DNA of 64,000 bases from Psychroflexus tropicus DSM 15496 (GTDB lineage Bacteria > Bacteroidota > Bacteroidia > Flavobacteriales > Flavobacteriaceae). Below are positions 55,410 to 63,537 of this stretch, piece after piece. Where the stretch lies: contig NZ_KB905343.1 of assembly GCF_000378765.1 (NCBI RefSeq), positions 339,530 to 403,529 of the forward strand. Reading direction: 5' to 3'. Position numbers and translations under genes: made by a program. The stretch's first letter is position 1. Each line of letters begins with the position of its first letter. The notes beneath the pieces were generated by a model. It had not been told where the DNA came from. It saw only the letters and a program-made list of their open reading frames with translations, and did no database searches.

Positions 55410-56864
55410 ATGCAAAATTCTTTAAAGATTCAATCTAGATCACGACAAGCTTCTGTACCACTTATCTCTCGCCTTCTCAATCCATTGTTATGGATTGTTT
55501 TTTTTATGAGTCTTATCGGTTTGGTGGTCTACTTATCTCAGGATGAGGTATGGCACCTGGGTACTTATATTAGGCTTAATGGTTTAAGCTTTGTCATGAT
55601 TTCTACAGTGACTTTTTTTGGAGCCCTTATCAGTCATTTTTCCAATAACTATTTGCGAGGCTTTAAGTATCAGCATTTCTTCTCTTATTACAGCTTAGGT
55701 TTTATATGTGCTGTCATATTATTTGTTATTTCCAATCATGCCTTGCTCATTATATTTAGCTGGTATTTCATGGGAGTTTTTATGGCGAAGCTCATCGGAG
55801 TCAATTCAGATTGGGGAGAGGCCAGAGCTTCAGCCAGGGTAGCTATGCTATATTTTTTGGGCAGCACTATAGCCCTCATCATAAGTCTTGGGATCTTAAT
55901 TTATTTTACCAATTCCTTTTTTCTGGAAGAGATTTTTCAGGCTTTGGAAAGTGTTCCTTATGCATTTCTTCTCGTTTCTGCGCTATTTCTAATTGTTGCC
56001 GGATTAATTCAGTCTGCTTTGTTTCCTTTTCATAAGTGGTTACTATCGGCCATGACTTCCCCCACGCCAGCCTCTGCACTCATGCATGCCGGATTCATCA
56101 ATGGGGCTGGAGTGCTCTTTACTATATTTGCGGCTGTGCTAGTAGCTTCAGATACTCTAGCCTTACTCTTCGTATTGGGAGGATTTACCGCCATATTTGC
56201 GCAGTTTGTCAAGCTATTACAAGTAAATGTCAAACATAAATTGGCCTGTTCTACCATTGCCCAAATGGGATTTATGGTTATGCAATGTGGCTTAGGATTT
56301 TTTAATGCAGCTATCGCCCACCTTATTCTCCACGGATTCTACAAAGCTTACTTATTTCTATCTTCAGGAGAGCAAATCGAAATGCGATCTCCTCAGGTAC
56401 CTGCCAGAATCAGGATTCAAGTCATACAAGGAATTATAATTGTTCTTTTTGGCCTCGTTGGAGGGGGGTTATTCATGTGGATGACTTCCAAAACCTCTCT
56501 CACCAGTACAAGCATATTTCTCACCATTGTGGTAGCCATTACAGTAGGACAAACCTCTCTCAACATCATCAAAGAACCCAGCATGAATTATGCAAAGCGT
56601 ATCGGGTTATCTCTAGCCTTGTTTATTGCTGGTATCGCGATGTATGCCTTGGTTTATAATGGAATCAGTTATATTCTTCAAGATGTGAGTTACTCCCTGT
56701 TTCCACATAAGTTAACCTATGCTGAAATTATTTTTGGAGTACTCTTCCTGGTAGGGTTCCTACTCATGCGTATCGGTATATACAGGAAAACACCCTGGCT
56801 ATATGTCAAATTATTGAATATTACACAGCCACATCAAACCACAGTTTTAAAATTTAAAAAATAA
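55410..56864 (+). CDS. dabB: DabB: proton-conducting membrane subunit of the DAB inorganic-carbon pump
   Basis: A 484-aa NuoL/NDH-5-like protein with about 13 membrane helices. Motifs of proton-conducting antiporter subunits are GLIQSALFPFHKWLLSAMTSPTPASALMHAG, including the Lys/Glu/His path residues, and HKLACSTIAQMGFMV. It is shorter than NuoL and stands apart from any complex I genes. Its partner dabA follows after 5 bases, which identifies the pair. Proton flow through DabB is thought to power vectorial CO2 hydration by DabA. Confidence 0.93.
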   Translation: MQNSLKIQSRSRQASVPLISRLLNPLLWIVFFMSLIGLVVYLSQDEVWHLGTYIRLNGLSFVMISTVTFFGALISHFSNNYLRGFKYQHFFSYYSLGFICAVILFVISNHALLIIFSWYFMGVFMAKLIGVNSDWGEARASARVAMLYFLGSTIALIISLGILIYFTNSFFLEEIFQALESVPYAFLLVSALFLIVAGLIQSALFPFHKWLLSAMTSPTPASALMHAGFINGAGVLFTIFAAVLVASDTLALLFVLGGFTAIFAQFVKLLQVNVKHKLACSTIAQMGFMVMQCGLGFFNAAIAHLILHGFYKAYLFLSSGEQIEMRSPQVPARIRIQVIQGIIIVLFGLVGGGLFMWMTSKTSLTSTSIFLTIVVAITVGQTSLNIIKEPSMNYAKRIGLSLALFIAGIAMYALVYNGISYILQDVSYSLFPHKLTYAEIIFGVLFLVGFLLMRIGIYRKTPWLYVKLLNITQPHQTTVLKFKK

Positions 56865-56869
56865 TTAGC

Positions 56870-59179
56870 ATGGATTCTAAAGCACTTCAAACTCAAATCA
56901 CTGAAGCGTCTAAAGTCGTAGGTACCACCTGGCCATTGTATGCCTTTGTGACTTCCAATCCACTATCTGGTTATGAGGCTTCTTCATTTCGAGAAGCTTG
57001 TGAAAACGCCTTTACCAAGATGGGTAATTTAGCTTATCCCGACGCTTCTTTTTTTAAATCGGCTATAGATAAGGGCTATTTAACCGAGGCTGATTTTAAA
57101 AATCTGTTGCTAGATCATCATGTATCAGAGGATTTGTCTGCTTTTTTTGAAGAACTGGATCACCTCAAAACCAAATTACAACTCAACCCTACTCATAAGG
57201 TAGATCAACTCCTGGTGAAATGGTTGAGTGCTTTTCTAGATGAGGGGGTTGCGGCCTGGGATATGCCGAATAAGCAGAAAGGCTTCTATCAGGCCTGGAA
57301 AAGTTTAGCCATTTATGACAAAGATTTGAACATGCCCAGGGGTAAATCCTTACCTGAATCATCACTAGAAGTCATCACAGAATTAACTGCCGAACTTTCT
57401 CAGAATGAACAAAAAGCTTTATTTGAATCTTATTTTGCAGCCTTACCTGGCTGGGTAGGATTTATAAAATACCGTATCCAGCAAAGTCCTTGGCAGGAAA
57501 CTTATCCGCTTCATTTAGAAGATTATATCGCTGTGAGATTGCTCATTTCAAAAGGACTTGGTTTTCCACTCTCTCCTTCTGAAGTGAAACCAGACCACCA
57601 GTTAGAGATGCTGAAGGTTCTGGACAAAGCCTTATCACAAATTGAGCAATCCTGGCAGTCCAATCTCCTCAGCAGCCTTAGTTTGAGCGATAAACCCGAA
57701 GTGAAAAAGGTTCGTCCCGATGCGCAACTGGTGTTCTGTATCGATACCCGTTCCGAATTAATCCGGAGAAATATCGAAGTAAAGGGAAACTATCAGACCT
57801 ATGGCTATGCTGGCTTTTTTGGCATTGCTATGGACTATGAAGTTCCTTTCTCCGGACTGATCAAAAAATCCTGTCCACCAATTCTGGATTCAGCTTATAG
57901 AGTAACCGAAGCAGAAAAAGCGACTGCATCTGGAAAAGATGAGCTGGAAAAACAGTATAGACAGAAAAAATTTAAAACCTATTTTCTTAATAGGATGAAA
58001 AACCTATTACCTTCAGCCTTTGGGTTTGTAGAAGGTGCAGGTCTGGTCTACTTATACCAATTGCTTAAGCGAAGTTTTAATTTATCTAAAAATGAAATCG
58101 ATAGTCAGACGCCATCATCTCTAGAAACGGTTTGTGAAACCGATATCAAAACAGCTGAAGGAAATGAATCACTGCCTCTAGAAGAGCAAACACTAATTGT
58201 TAAATCTGCCTTCGACTTAATGGGTTGGAAAACCTTTGCGCCTTTGGTCGTGTTTTCTGGTCATGGTAGCCATACTACTAATAATCCTTTTGCTTCCAGT
58301 CTGGATTGTGGAGCCTGTGCGGCGAGTCCGGGTCGTCATAATGCCCGTATGATCGCCAGACTGGCCAATTCTGAAGCGGTAAAAACCCAGCTTAAAGAGA
58401 AGCATGATTTAGAAATTCCCGAGGATACTTTATTTCTGGCTGCCGAGCATAATACGACCACCGAGGAGATCACCTTGTTTGATGCCGATGCTCCGGAGAC
58501 TTTCAGAGCTCAAATCGACCAACTAAAAGCTGACTTATATTCTGCTCAGGAAACGGCCACGGCTGAGCGTTTGGGTGAAAGTCAATCTTTAGATAAAGCC
58601 ATCTTAAAAGCAACCGATTGGTCGGAGACCCGACCAGAGTGGGGGCTAGCCAAAAATGCCGGCTTTATTATCGGTTCCAGAGATCTGACTCAACATGTTG
58701 ACTTAGATGGTGAATGTTTTTTACATTCTTACAACTGGGAAGCTGATCCAGAAGGGGAAGCGCTTAACGCGATTTTGAACGGCCCCATGGTGGTAACCCA
58801 GTGGATCAACAACCATTATTACTTTTCAACCGTTGATAACTTGACCTATGGCGGAGGATCCAAAATCACTCATAATGTGGTAGGCAAATTTGGAGTGGTA
58901 CAAGGAAACGGTGGAGACCTCAAATTTGGATTACCACTGCAGTCGGTGAATATGAGCGATGAAGAAAATTACCACCAGCCTCAGCGGCTTTCGGTTTTTG
59001 TTCATGCCCCTAAGGCCAGGCTAGATCAATTATTAACTTCTAATCCACACCTTCAACAACTGATAGAGAACCGTTGGATTCATTTATTGGTAATCGACCC
59101 AACAGCCCATAATCAGGTCTACAGGTATCAAAAGGACTTAAACTGGCAGGAAGTAGAAGCGGTTACAGAGATGGCTTAA
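56870..59179 (+). CDS. dabA: DabA: zinc-dependent CO2-hydrating subunit (DUF2309)
   Basis: A 769-aa soluble DUF2309 protein, peripheral on DabB. The beta-carbonic-anhydrase-like site is intact: Cys290 and Asp292 in QLVFCIDTRSE, His465 in VVFSGHGSHTTNNP and Cys480 in LDCGACAASPGRHNARM; the 15-residue His-Cys spacing equals that of the Halothiobacillus DabA zinc site. N-terminal signature ITEASKVVGTTWPLYAFVTSNPL and C-terminal GGDLKFGLPLQSV are also family-typical. Expected to turn CO2 into bicarbonate inside the cell, energised by DabB. In a heterotroph this would feed carboxylases such as biotin-dependent enzymes. Confidence 0.95.
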   Translation: MDSKALQTQITEASKVVGTTWPLYAFVTSNPLSGYEASSFREACENAFTKMGNLAYPDASFFKSAIDKGYLTEADFKNLLLDHHVSEDLSAFFEELDHLKTKLQLNPTHKVDQLLVKWLSAFLDEGVAAWDMPNKQKGFYQAWKSLAIYDKDLNMPRGKSLPESSLEVITELTAELSQNEQKALFESYFAALPGWVGFIKYRIQQSPWQETYPLHLEDYIAVRLLISKGLGFPLSPSEVKPDHQLEMLKVLDKALSQIEQSWQSNLLSSLSLSDKPEVKKVRPDAQLVFCIDTRSELIRRNIEVKGNYQTYGYAGFFGIAMDYEVPFSGLIKKSCPPILDSAYRVTEAEKATASGKDELEKQYRQKKFKTYFLNRMKNLLPSAFGFVEGAGLVYLYQLLKRSFNLSKNEIDSQTPSSLETVCETDIKTAEGNESLPLEEQTLIVKSAFDLMGWKTFAPLVVFSGHGSHTTNNPFASSLDCGACAASPGRHNARMIARLANSEAVKTQLKEKHDLEIPEDTLFLAAEHNTTTEEITLFDADAPETFRAQIDQLKADLYSAQETATAERLGESQSLDKAILKATDWSETRPEWGLAKNAGFIIGSRDLTQHVDLDGECFLHSYNWEADPEGEALNAILNGPMVVTQWINNHYYFSTVDNLTYGGGSKITHNVVGKFGVVQGNGGDLKFGLPLQSVNMSDEENYHQPQRLSVFVHAPKARLDQLLTSNPHLQQLIENRWIHLLVIDPTAHNQVYRYQKDLNWQEVEAVTEMA

Positions 59180-59197
59180 GTAATGGGTCGACAAGAG

Positions 59198-60121
59198 CTA
59201 TTTCAACTTAAGACTCAGGTTAGGAAAATATTTTTTGAAATCAACTTGGGTGACTCCCAGGCCTATCACAATGATTAAGAGGCCAACAATATCCCAGGTT
59301 TCTATTTGATCTCCAAATAGGATCCAAGCCATCAGCATGGTGACAGGCGGACCTAAATAGAAGAGACTGGCCACACGAGTTGCGCTAATGCGCTCAATCA
59401 ACATCCACATCATATAATAGGCGCCCAGAGAAACAAAAACACTTAACCAGGAAATGGTCACTACAAATTCTGAAGTCCACTCGGTTTTAAAATCTTCAAA
59501 AATCAGCGCCGGGCCTATAAGCACGATTAGGGTTCCCAAAGCCTGGTAGAAAAGCGATAGATCTAGATTCACTGTTTGAATGCTTTTATCATATTGCCGT
59601 TGCCGCTGGTAAAGACTGGCGAATGTGATAGCCACAACCGAGCCAAGAGGAATCAAGTACTTCACGAAGGAAGCTCCATTACCTTCTATTCTGAAAATTA
59701 TGGGCAAGGCGACTCCCAAAAATCCAATCACTAGCCCAAGCCATTGCTGTTTGGTCGTATGTTGTCCAGTCACAACTCCTTCCATCGCACCCGTGGTGAT
59801 GGGTTGTAAGGACACGATAAGCGCTACAATGCCAGCTGGAACTCCTTCAGTGATAGCAAACAAAGAGCAGGACAACCATACGCCATGGGCTAAAATTCCA
59901 ATAATAAATTGAGGATAGGCTTCCTTCCAGGTTAGCCATCGAAATCGTCTACTAATAAGAAGAAAGGCCAATAGCAAAGCACTCACTCCAAAATAACGCC
60001 AAAATAATTGAGTAAAAGGCTGGGCGTAGGGTAATCCGTATTCTGCTCCCACAAAACCTGAGTTCCAAAAGAGCACAAACCCAATGATTAAAGCAATCGT
60101 TGTATAATTAATATTTTTCAT
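59198..60121 (-). CDS. EamA family (DMT superfamily) transporter
   Basis: A 307-aa inner-membrane protein with ten predicted helices in two EamA repeats. The first repeat starts IALIIGFVLFWNSGFVGAEY and the second VAITFASLYQRQRQYDK; GLAPVTM-like SLFYLGPPVTMLMAWILFGD lies near the end. Probably exports an amino acid or metabolite; substrate unknown. It converges on dabA 18 bases away, so is not part of that operon. Confidence 0.9.
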   Translation of the reverse strand: MKNINYTTIALIIGFVLFWNSGFVGAEYGLPYAQPFTQLFWRYFGVSALLLAFLLISRRFRWLTWKEAYPQFIIGILAHGVWLSCSLFAITEGVPAGIVALIVSLQPITTGAMEGVVTGQHTTKQQWLGLVIGFLGVALPIIFRIEGNGASFVKYLIPLGSVVAITFASLYQRQRQYDKSIQTVNLDLSLFYQALGTLIVLIGPALIFEDFKTEWTSEFVVTISWLSVFVSLGAYYMMWMLIERISATRVASLFYLGPPVTMLMAWILFGDQIETWDIVGLLIIVIGLGVTQVDFKKYFPNLSLKLK

Positions 60122-60253
60122 AGAATCAAACTATGAAAAACGAAACACCTCAGTTTACTGTCTTTTATTTTTTGTTAATCTTATAAGACTTGTGGAAATC
60201 ATAGATTCTATAATGGAAAATTAATAACTTAACTCCACCAATCACCAATCACG

Positions 60254-60286
60254 ACCTGCCTTTGCCAAGGAAACGCAGGCAGGCTC
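60254..60286. repeat. GC-rich palindromic repeat (form a)
   Basis: A hairpin unit with arms CCTGCCT and AGGCAGG around TTGCCAAGGAAACGC. The same unit, expanded by 29 bases, recurs at 61654-61713. Confidence 0.7.
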
Positions 60287-60287
60287 A

Positions 60288-60333
60288 CGAATCACTGCTC
60301 ACTACTAACGAGTCGCGAATCACTATTCACTAT
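60288..60333. repeat. Imperfect direct repeat at the 3' end of the XRE gene
   Basis: CGAATCACTGCTCACTAC (from 60288) and CGAATCACTATTCACTAT (from 60316) differ at few positions. The second copy overlaps the last codons and stop of the XRE gene. Confidence 0.55.
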
Positions 60334-60517
60334 AAATAAAAATCTCCTCTATTTCAGTGTTGAATAAGCGCGCTAACTTAATCGCCAAAACCAAACTGGG
60401 ATCAAACTTCTCCTTTTCAATCGCATTGATGGTCTGTCTGGAGACCTCTACAGCTTTAGCCAGTTGATCCTGGGTGTAGTTATGTTCCGCACGTAAGACT
60501 TTGAGTTTATTTTTCAT
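60323..60517 (-). CDS. Small XRE-family repressor
   Basis: A 64-aa protein that is essentially one helix-turn-helix domain: LRAEHNYTQDQLAKAVEVSRQTINAIEKEKF, ending IFIYSE. Such minimal Cro/CI-type regulators usually repress their own operon. It overlaps the upstream membrane-protein gene by 4 bases (ATGA), and a palindrome at 60969-60992 covers the -33 of the shared promoter, which would be its operator. Confidence 0.93.
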   Translation of the reverse strand: MKNKLKVLRAEHNYTQDQLAKAVEVSRQTINAIEKEKFDPSLVLAIKLARLFNTEIEEIFIYSE

Positions 60518-60903
60518 ACGTAGCGATTTCTGTTAACCAACAAAGTAACCAGGTAAGTGATACCCATAAAACCGACCAGTAAACCTATTTCTGCATCCAT
60601 CGGAATGAGATTGGTAATGTCCAACACAGAATAGGTGATGCCTACGATCATGCTTAAGCCAATGGTAAAGGCCAGAGCTTCCAAATGAATTTTACGCTGC
60701 AGTTCATCCAGGCTGTTAAAAAATTGTCGATTGGCCACCAGCATGGCCACGCCGTTGGTAAAATTCACAGTAACAGCAAGGACCGTAAGGAGTTGGTGAT
60801 CATCCCAGATCAAGATCGGCCCAAAGGTAGCTACTGCCAGAGTAGCCACCCAGGACCAGGTCCAACCGGCTAATTTTAAAGTTTGTTTTCTCGTGTTTTT
60901 CAT
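60514..60903 (-). CDS. Small membrane protein paired with XRE repressor
   Basis: A 129-aa protein with four predicted helices (about 14-32, 38-57, 77-95, 105-123) and a conserved-looking cytoplasmic loop NRQFFNSLDELQRKIHLEALAF. Layout resembles the DUF2178/DUF3796-like membrane partners of small XRE regulators, which may sense the envelope or sequester the repressor; this is inference. First gene of a two-gene unit with its own promoter and operator. Confidence 0.85.
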   Translation of the reverse strand: MKNTRKQTLKLAGWTWSWVATLAVATFGPILIWDDHQLLTVLAVTVNFTNGVAMLVANRQFFNSLDELQRKIHLEALAFTIGLSMIVGITYSVLDITNLIPMDAEIGLLVGFMGITYLVTLLVNRNRYV

Positions 60904-60947
60904 TTTAAAAAGTAATTAAGATTAGACATTATGTAAATAAGACTTTA

Positions 60948-60977
60948 CAAATATAATCGAAAAAACGATAATGTCAA
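60948..60977 (-). promoter_or_regulatory. Promoter of the membrane-protein-XRE unit
   Basis: On the minus strand TTG (60977-60975) and TATATTTG (60955-60948) are separated by exactly 19 bases, the best -33/-7 pair in the window. Confidence 0.8.
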
Positions 60978-60992
60978 GTTTGCTTGACATTA
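60969..60992. promoter_or_regulatory. Palindromic operator of the XRE unit
   Basis: Perfect 10-bp arms TAATGTCAAG and CTTGACATTA with spacer TTTG. It overlaps the -33 element, so binding of an XRE dimer should block RNA polymerase. Confidence 0.75.
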
Positions 60993-61103
60993 ATTACTCT
61001 GATTTTTGTGTTATAACCCGTTATGCATTTAAAAAATTCTGTCAATTCTAGTGAATTTCACGATTGAAATGAGTGAAATTTGTATCGAGAATAAGAATTT
61101 TTA

Positions 61104-61283
61104 GAGATTGAGTTCGACCTGCCTGCCAGAGGCAGGCGAGAGGCAGGCTCCTATCGTCGGAATGACAATGAGATTCCTCGTCGAAGCAAAAAAACTTCTC
61201 TGTTGGAATGACAAACGAGAATGTCATTCTGAACGAAGAGCAACGAAGTGAAGAATCTCTCTTATCGCAAAATAAAGATTCCA
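61104..61283. repeat. Composite palindromic repeat block, downstream side of the GIY-YIG gene
   Basis: Contains a CCTGCC...GGCAGG hairpin (61118-61150), the unit 61141-61168 that is identical over 28 bases to 61704-61731, TGTCATTCTG (61222-61231), and 61249-61282 which matches 61827-61860 with four differences. Inverted GAATGACA and TGTCATTC ends mark the modules. A minus-strand open frame across it is repeat-derived. Confidence 0.85.
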
Positions 61284-61302
61284 TCTAATGGTCAAGTGTT
61301 AA

Positions 61303-61608
61303 TTAGATTTCGTCATTCAAAAATTTCCATTCAGGATTGAATTCATTTATTAAGTTTTCTTTTTTCAATCTTCTATACCCTTTAATCTGTTTCTCCCGAT
61401 CAATGGCCTGATTAATATCGGGAAAGTGCTCATAATAAATCAAAAAATAACACTTGTATTTAGTAGTAAAAGCTTTTGAAGGCGCAGTTGGTTTTTTATG
61501 AAAATGAAGTCTTGATTTCAAATCGTTAGTCACACCTGTATATAAAACAGTTTTATTTTTGTTTGTTAAAATGTAAACGTAATAGTTGTGTGTTCCGAGT
61601 GTTTTCAA
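61303..61608 (-). CDS. Small GIY-YIG nuclease of the URI/UPF0213 type
   Basis: A 101-aa single-domain nuclease. The GIY-YIG core is YYVYILTNKNKTVLYTGVTNDLKSRL: Tyr-Val-Tyr, then YTG in place of YIG, and the catalytic Arg; IDREKQIKGYRRLKKENLI supplies the Glu and helix. All expected catalytic residues seem present. There is no ATG: the frame begins with TTG (MKTLGTH by initiation), 4 residues earlier than needed. It stands alone between two repeat blocks that share sequence, which suggests a link to those repeats. Confidence 0.88.
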   Translation of the reverse strand: MKTLGTHNYYVYILTNKNKTVLYTGVTNDLKSRLHFHKKPTAPSKAFTTKYKCYFLIYYEHFPDINQAIDREKQIKGYRRLKKENLINEFNPEWKFLNDEI

Positions 61609-61642
61609 TAGACTTATTTAAATATTAATTAATCTAAAATAA

Positions 61643-61920
61643 TGAAAAGATTCCCTGCCTTTGCCAAGTAAAAATGTCTGGCAGAAGTAAGACAGACAAA
61701 CGCAGGCAGGCTCCTATCGTCGGAATGACAACACGCTGTCGTTCAGAGGTATATTCGGTTGGCTAATAAATTTTTCAATTTGTCATTCTGCCTGCCCGAC
61801 CTCTGGCGGGAAGGAGCACAGCGGAATGAAGAATCTGTCTTATCGTAAAGCAAAGATTCCCTGCCTGCCAGAGGCACCTGCCTGCTAAGGCACGACAGGC
61901 AGGCGACAGGCAGGCTCAAG
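61643..61920. repeat. Composite palindromic repeat block, upstream side of the GIY-YIG gene
   Basis: Holds an expanded hairpin (61654-61713) with a 29-base insert at 61669-61697, the 28-base shared unit (61704-61731), TGTCATTCTG (61781-61790) interrupted by another CCTGCC...GGCGGG hairpin (61791-61810), the shared module 61827-61860, and a double hairpin (61860-61917) with a 25-base insert at 61876-61900. Confidence 0.85.
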
Positions 61921-62123
61921 AAACACTAGTAAAAAAAAGAGCAGATTTAATTAGGTCCTCACCGTTACTTGATAGGGTAACGATGAGCAAATTTGCAATA
62001 AATCCCATACCAGTATCAGAGACTAAATTCATGAGATTTTTTGTTTCAGATGAGCAATAGGGCCTCCATATCAAATCATTTATTTAATTTGTGAGTTATA
62101 CCTTTACTTTACAATCCAACATC

Positions 62124-62993
62124 ATGAAACTATCCGATCTCCAAGTTAACGGCAAAGTCCAATTGAGTGAATATCCAACGCAGTTGGAAACTCACCTAAG
62201 TGATAAAGCCCTCAAAAAGAAGCTCAAAAAAGAACGCAGAGCATTAGGAGAAATGCAAAATACCTTATATGCTCACGGTAAATATTCGGTTTTGGTTTGT
62301 ATACAGGGAATGGATACCTCAGGGAAGGACAGTTTGATTCGAGAGGTGTTCAAAGACTTTAACGTTAGAGGAGTCATTTCCAATAGTTTTAAAAAACCTT
62401 CACACAAGGAGCTGCAGCATCATTTTCTGTGGCGGCATCAAAAGGCGTTACCTGCCCGGGGAAAGTACGCGGTGTTTAACCGGTCGCATTACGAGAATGT
62501 GCTGATCTCCAGAGTGAAGCCAGAAATTGTGCTCAATGAAAACCTGCCCCACATTAATAAATTGGAGGACATTACTCCAGAGTTTTGGACTCAGCGGCTG
62601 GAGCAGATCAATGCCTTTGAGGATACCATTCACCAGAATGGCTGTATCATCTTTAAGTTTTTCCTTCATATCTCTAAAGACGAACAAAAACACCGACTCT
62701 TACGTCGCCTAAACACTCCAAGTAAACACTGGAAGTTTTCGCCGGAGGATCTCAAAGACCGAGATCTTTGGGAGGAGTTTACCCAAGCTTATGAAAAGGC
62801 TTTATCTGCTACGTCTAAACCTCATGCGCCCTGGTATGTGATTCCAGCCGACTCCAAGCACCAGGCCCGACTGCTGGTTGCGCAAACGATCAAAGCACGG
62901 ATGCAAACCTATACCGATATCCAAAACCCGAGTTTACCCGAAGAACTTCAAAATCAAATCGACTCTTATAAACAACAACTCCTGAAATCATAG
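62124..62993 (+). CDS. ppk2: Polyphosphate kinase 2 family nucleotide phosphotransferase
   Basis: A 289-aa P-loop enzyme that uses polyphosphate to phosphorylate nucleotides. Walker A is IQGMDTSGKDSLIREVF, Walker B region KYAVFNRSHYENVL with catalytic-type Asn/Arg, and the lid LLRRLNTPSKHWKFSPEDLKDRDLWEEF is complete. Class I or III versus II cannot be settled. The frame opens with GTG at 62091, near a weak -7 element (TACCTTTA), so the ATG at 62124 is chosen. A tail of a second copy lies at 63712-63804. Confidence 0.93.
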   Translation: MKLSDLQVNGKVQLSEYPTQLETHLSDKALKKKLKKERRALGEMQNTLYAHGKYSVLVCIQGMDTSGKDSLIREVFKDFNVRGVISNSFKKPSHKELQHHFLWRHQKALPARGKYAVFNRSHYENVLISRVKPEIVLNENLPHINKLEDITPEFWTQRLEQINAFEDTIHQNGCIIFKFFLHISKDEQKHRLLRRLNTPSKHWKFSPEDLKDRDLWEEFTQAYEKALSATSKPHAPWYVIPADSKHQARLLVAQTIKARMQTYTDIQNPSLPEELQNQIDSYKQQLLKS

Positions 62994-63249
62994 GTGATAG
63001 GAAAAAAACCTGGAGGAATATGCATTGGACCAAAGGCTTAGCTACGTATTTTTTACTGACTAAGTTGTGTTACACTCTTATAAATACAAACCGTTTAAAA
63101 ATTATTGTCACAAACTTAAGACTGTATTTTTATCTACTTCCTGACCTTAACCTGGCATCAGATTTAACTCCAGAAAAATGATAAAATAGGCTTAAAGCCA
63201 GGCGGCACATCTCCTGCTTTCTTTAATTTAAAGAATTAAAAACTCACCT

Positions 63250-63537
63250 ATGAAAACCAAAACCTACCTCACCGAAAAAAACTTTGAAGTCGTAAGCCTT
63301 GTGGCTGCGTTTGGGATGAGCTTACTCGCTAAAGAAGTCCTAAAAACGACTTATGAAAAAACAACCGACACGCCTGCGCCAGACCATCCGTCTTCGGCTC
63401 AGCACAACCTTAAAGACGTCCTTATGTTTTCAGTGGGTCTGGCTTTGGTAAGTACAGGAGTTAAACTACTAACTAAACATAAAATTGCCAAGCACTGGAA
63501 AAAAAATGAGGGTAAATTGCCTCAGCACTTGGACTAG
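63250..63537 (+). CDS. DUF4235-like small membrane protein
   Basis: A 95-aa protein with two membrane helices (about residues 12-28 and 55-72) separated by a polar loop (TDTPAPDHPSSAQHNLKD) and a basic end. The order SLLAKEVLKTTYEKTT, loop, KDVLMFSVGLALVSTGVKLL is like DUF4235 proteins. Function unknown. It follows ppk2 after 256 bases in which I see no gene; its 3' end overlaps a remnant of another gene. Confidence 0.75.
   Translation: MKTKTYLTEKNFEVVSLVAAFGMSLLAKEVLKTTYEKTTDTPAPDHPSSAQHNLKDVLMFSVGLALVSTGVKLLTKHKIAKHWKKNEGKLPQHLD

Noticed and set aside
61048..61284. Minus-strand open frame of 78 codons
   Set aside because: It runs across the repeat block and its translation is Ser/Cys/Phe-rich and repeat-derived; no gene-like features.
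60180..61920. CRISPR array
   Set aside because: Repeats are palindromic, irregularly spaced and of differing length, with no unique spacers of constant size and no cas genes.
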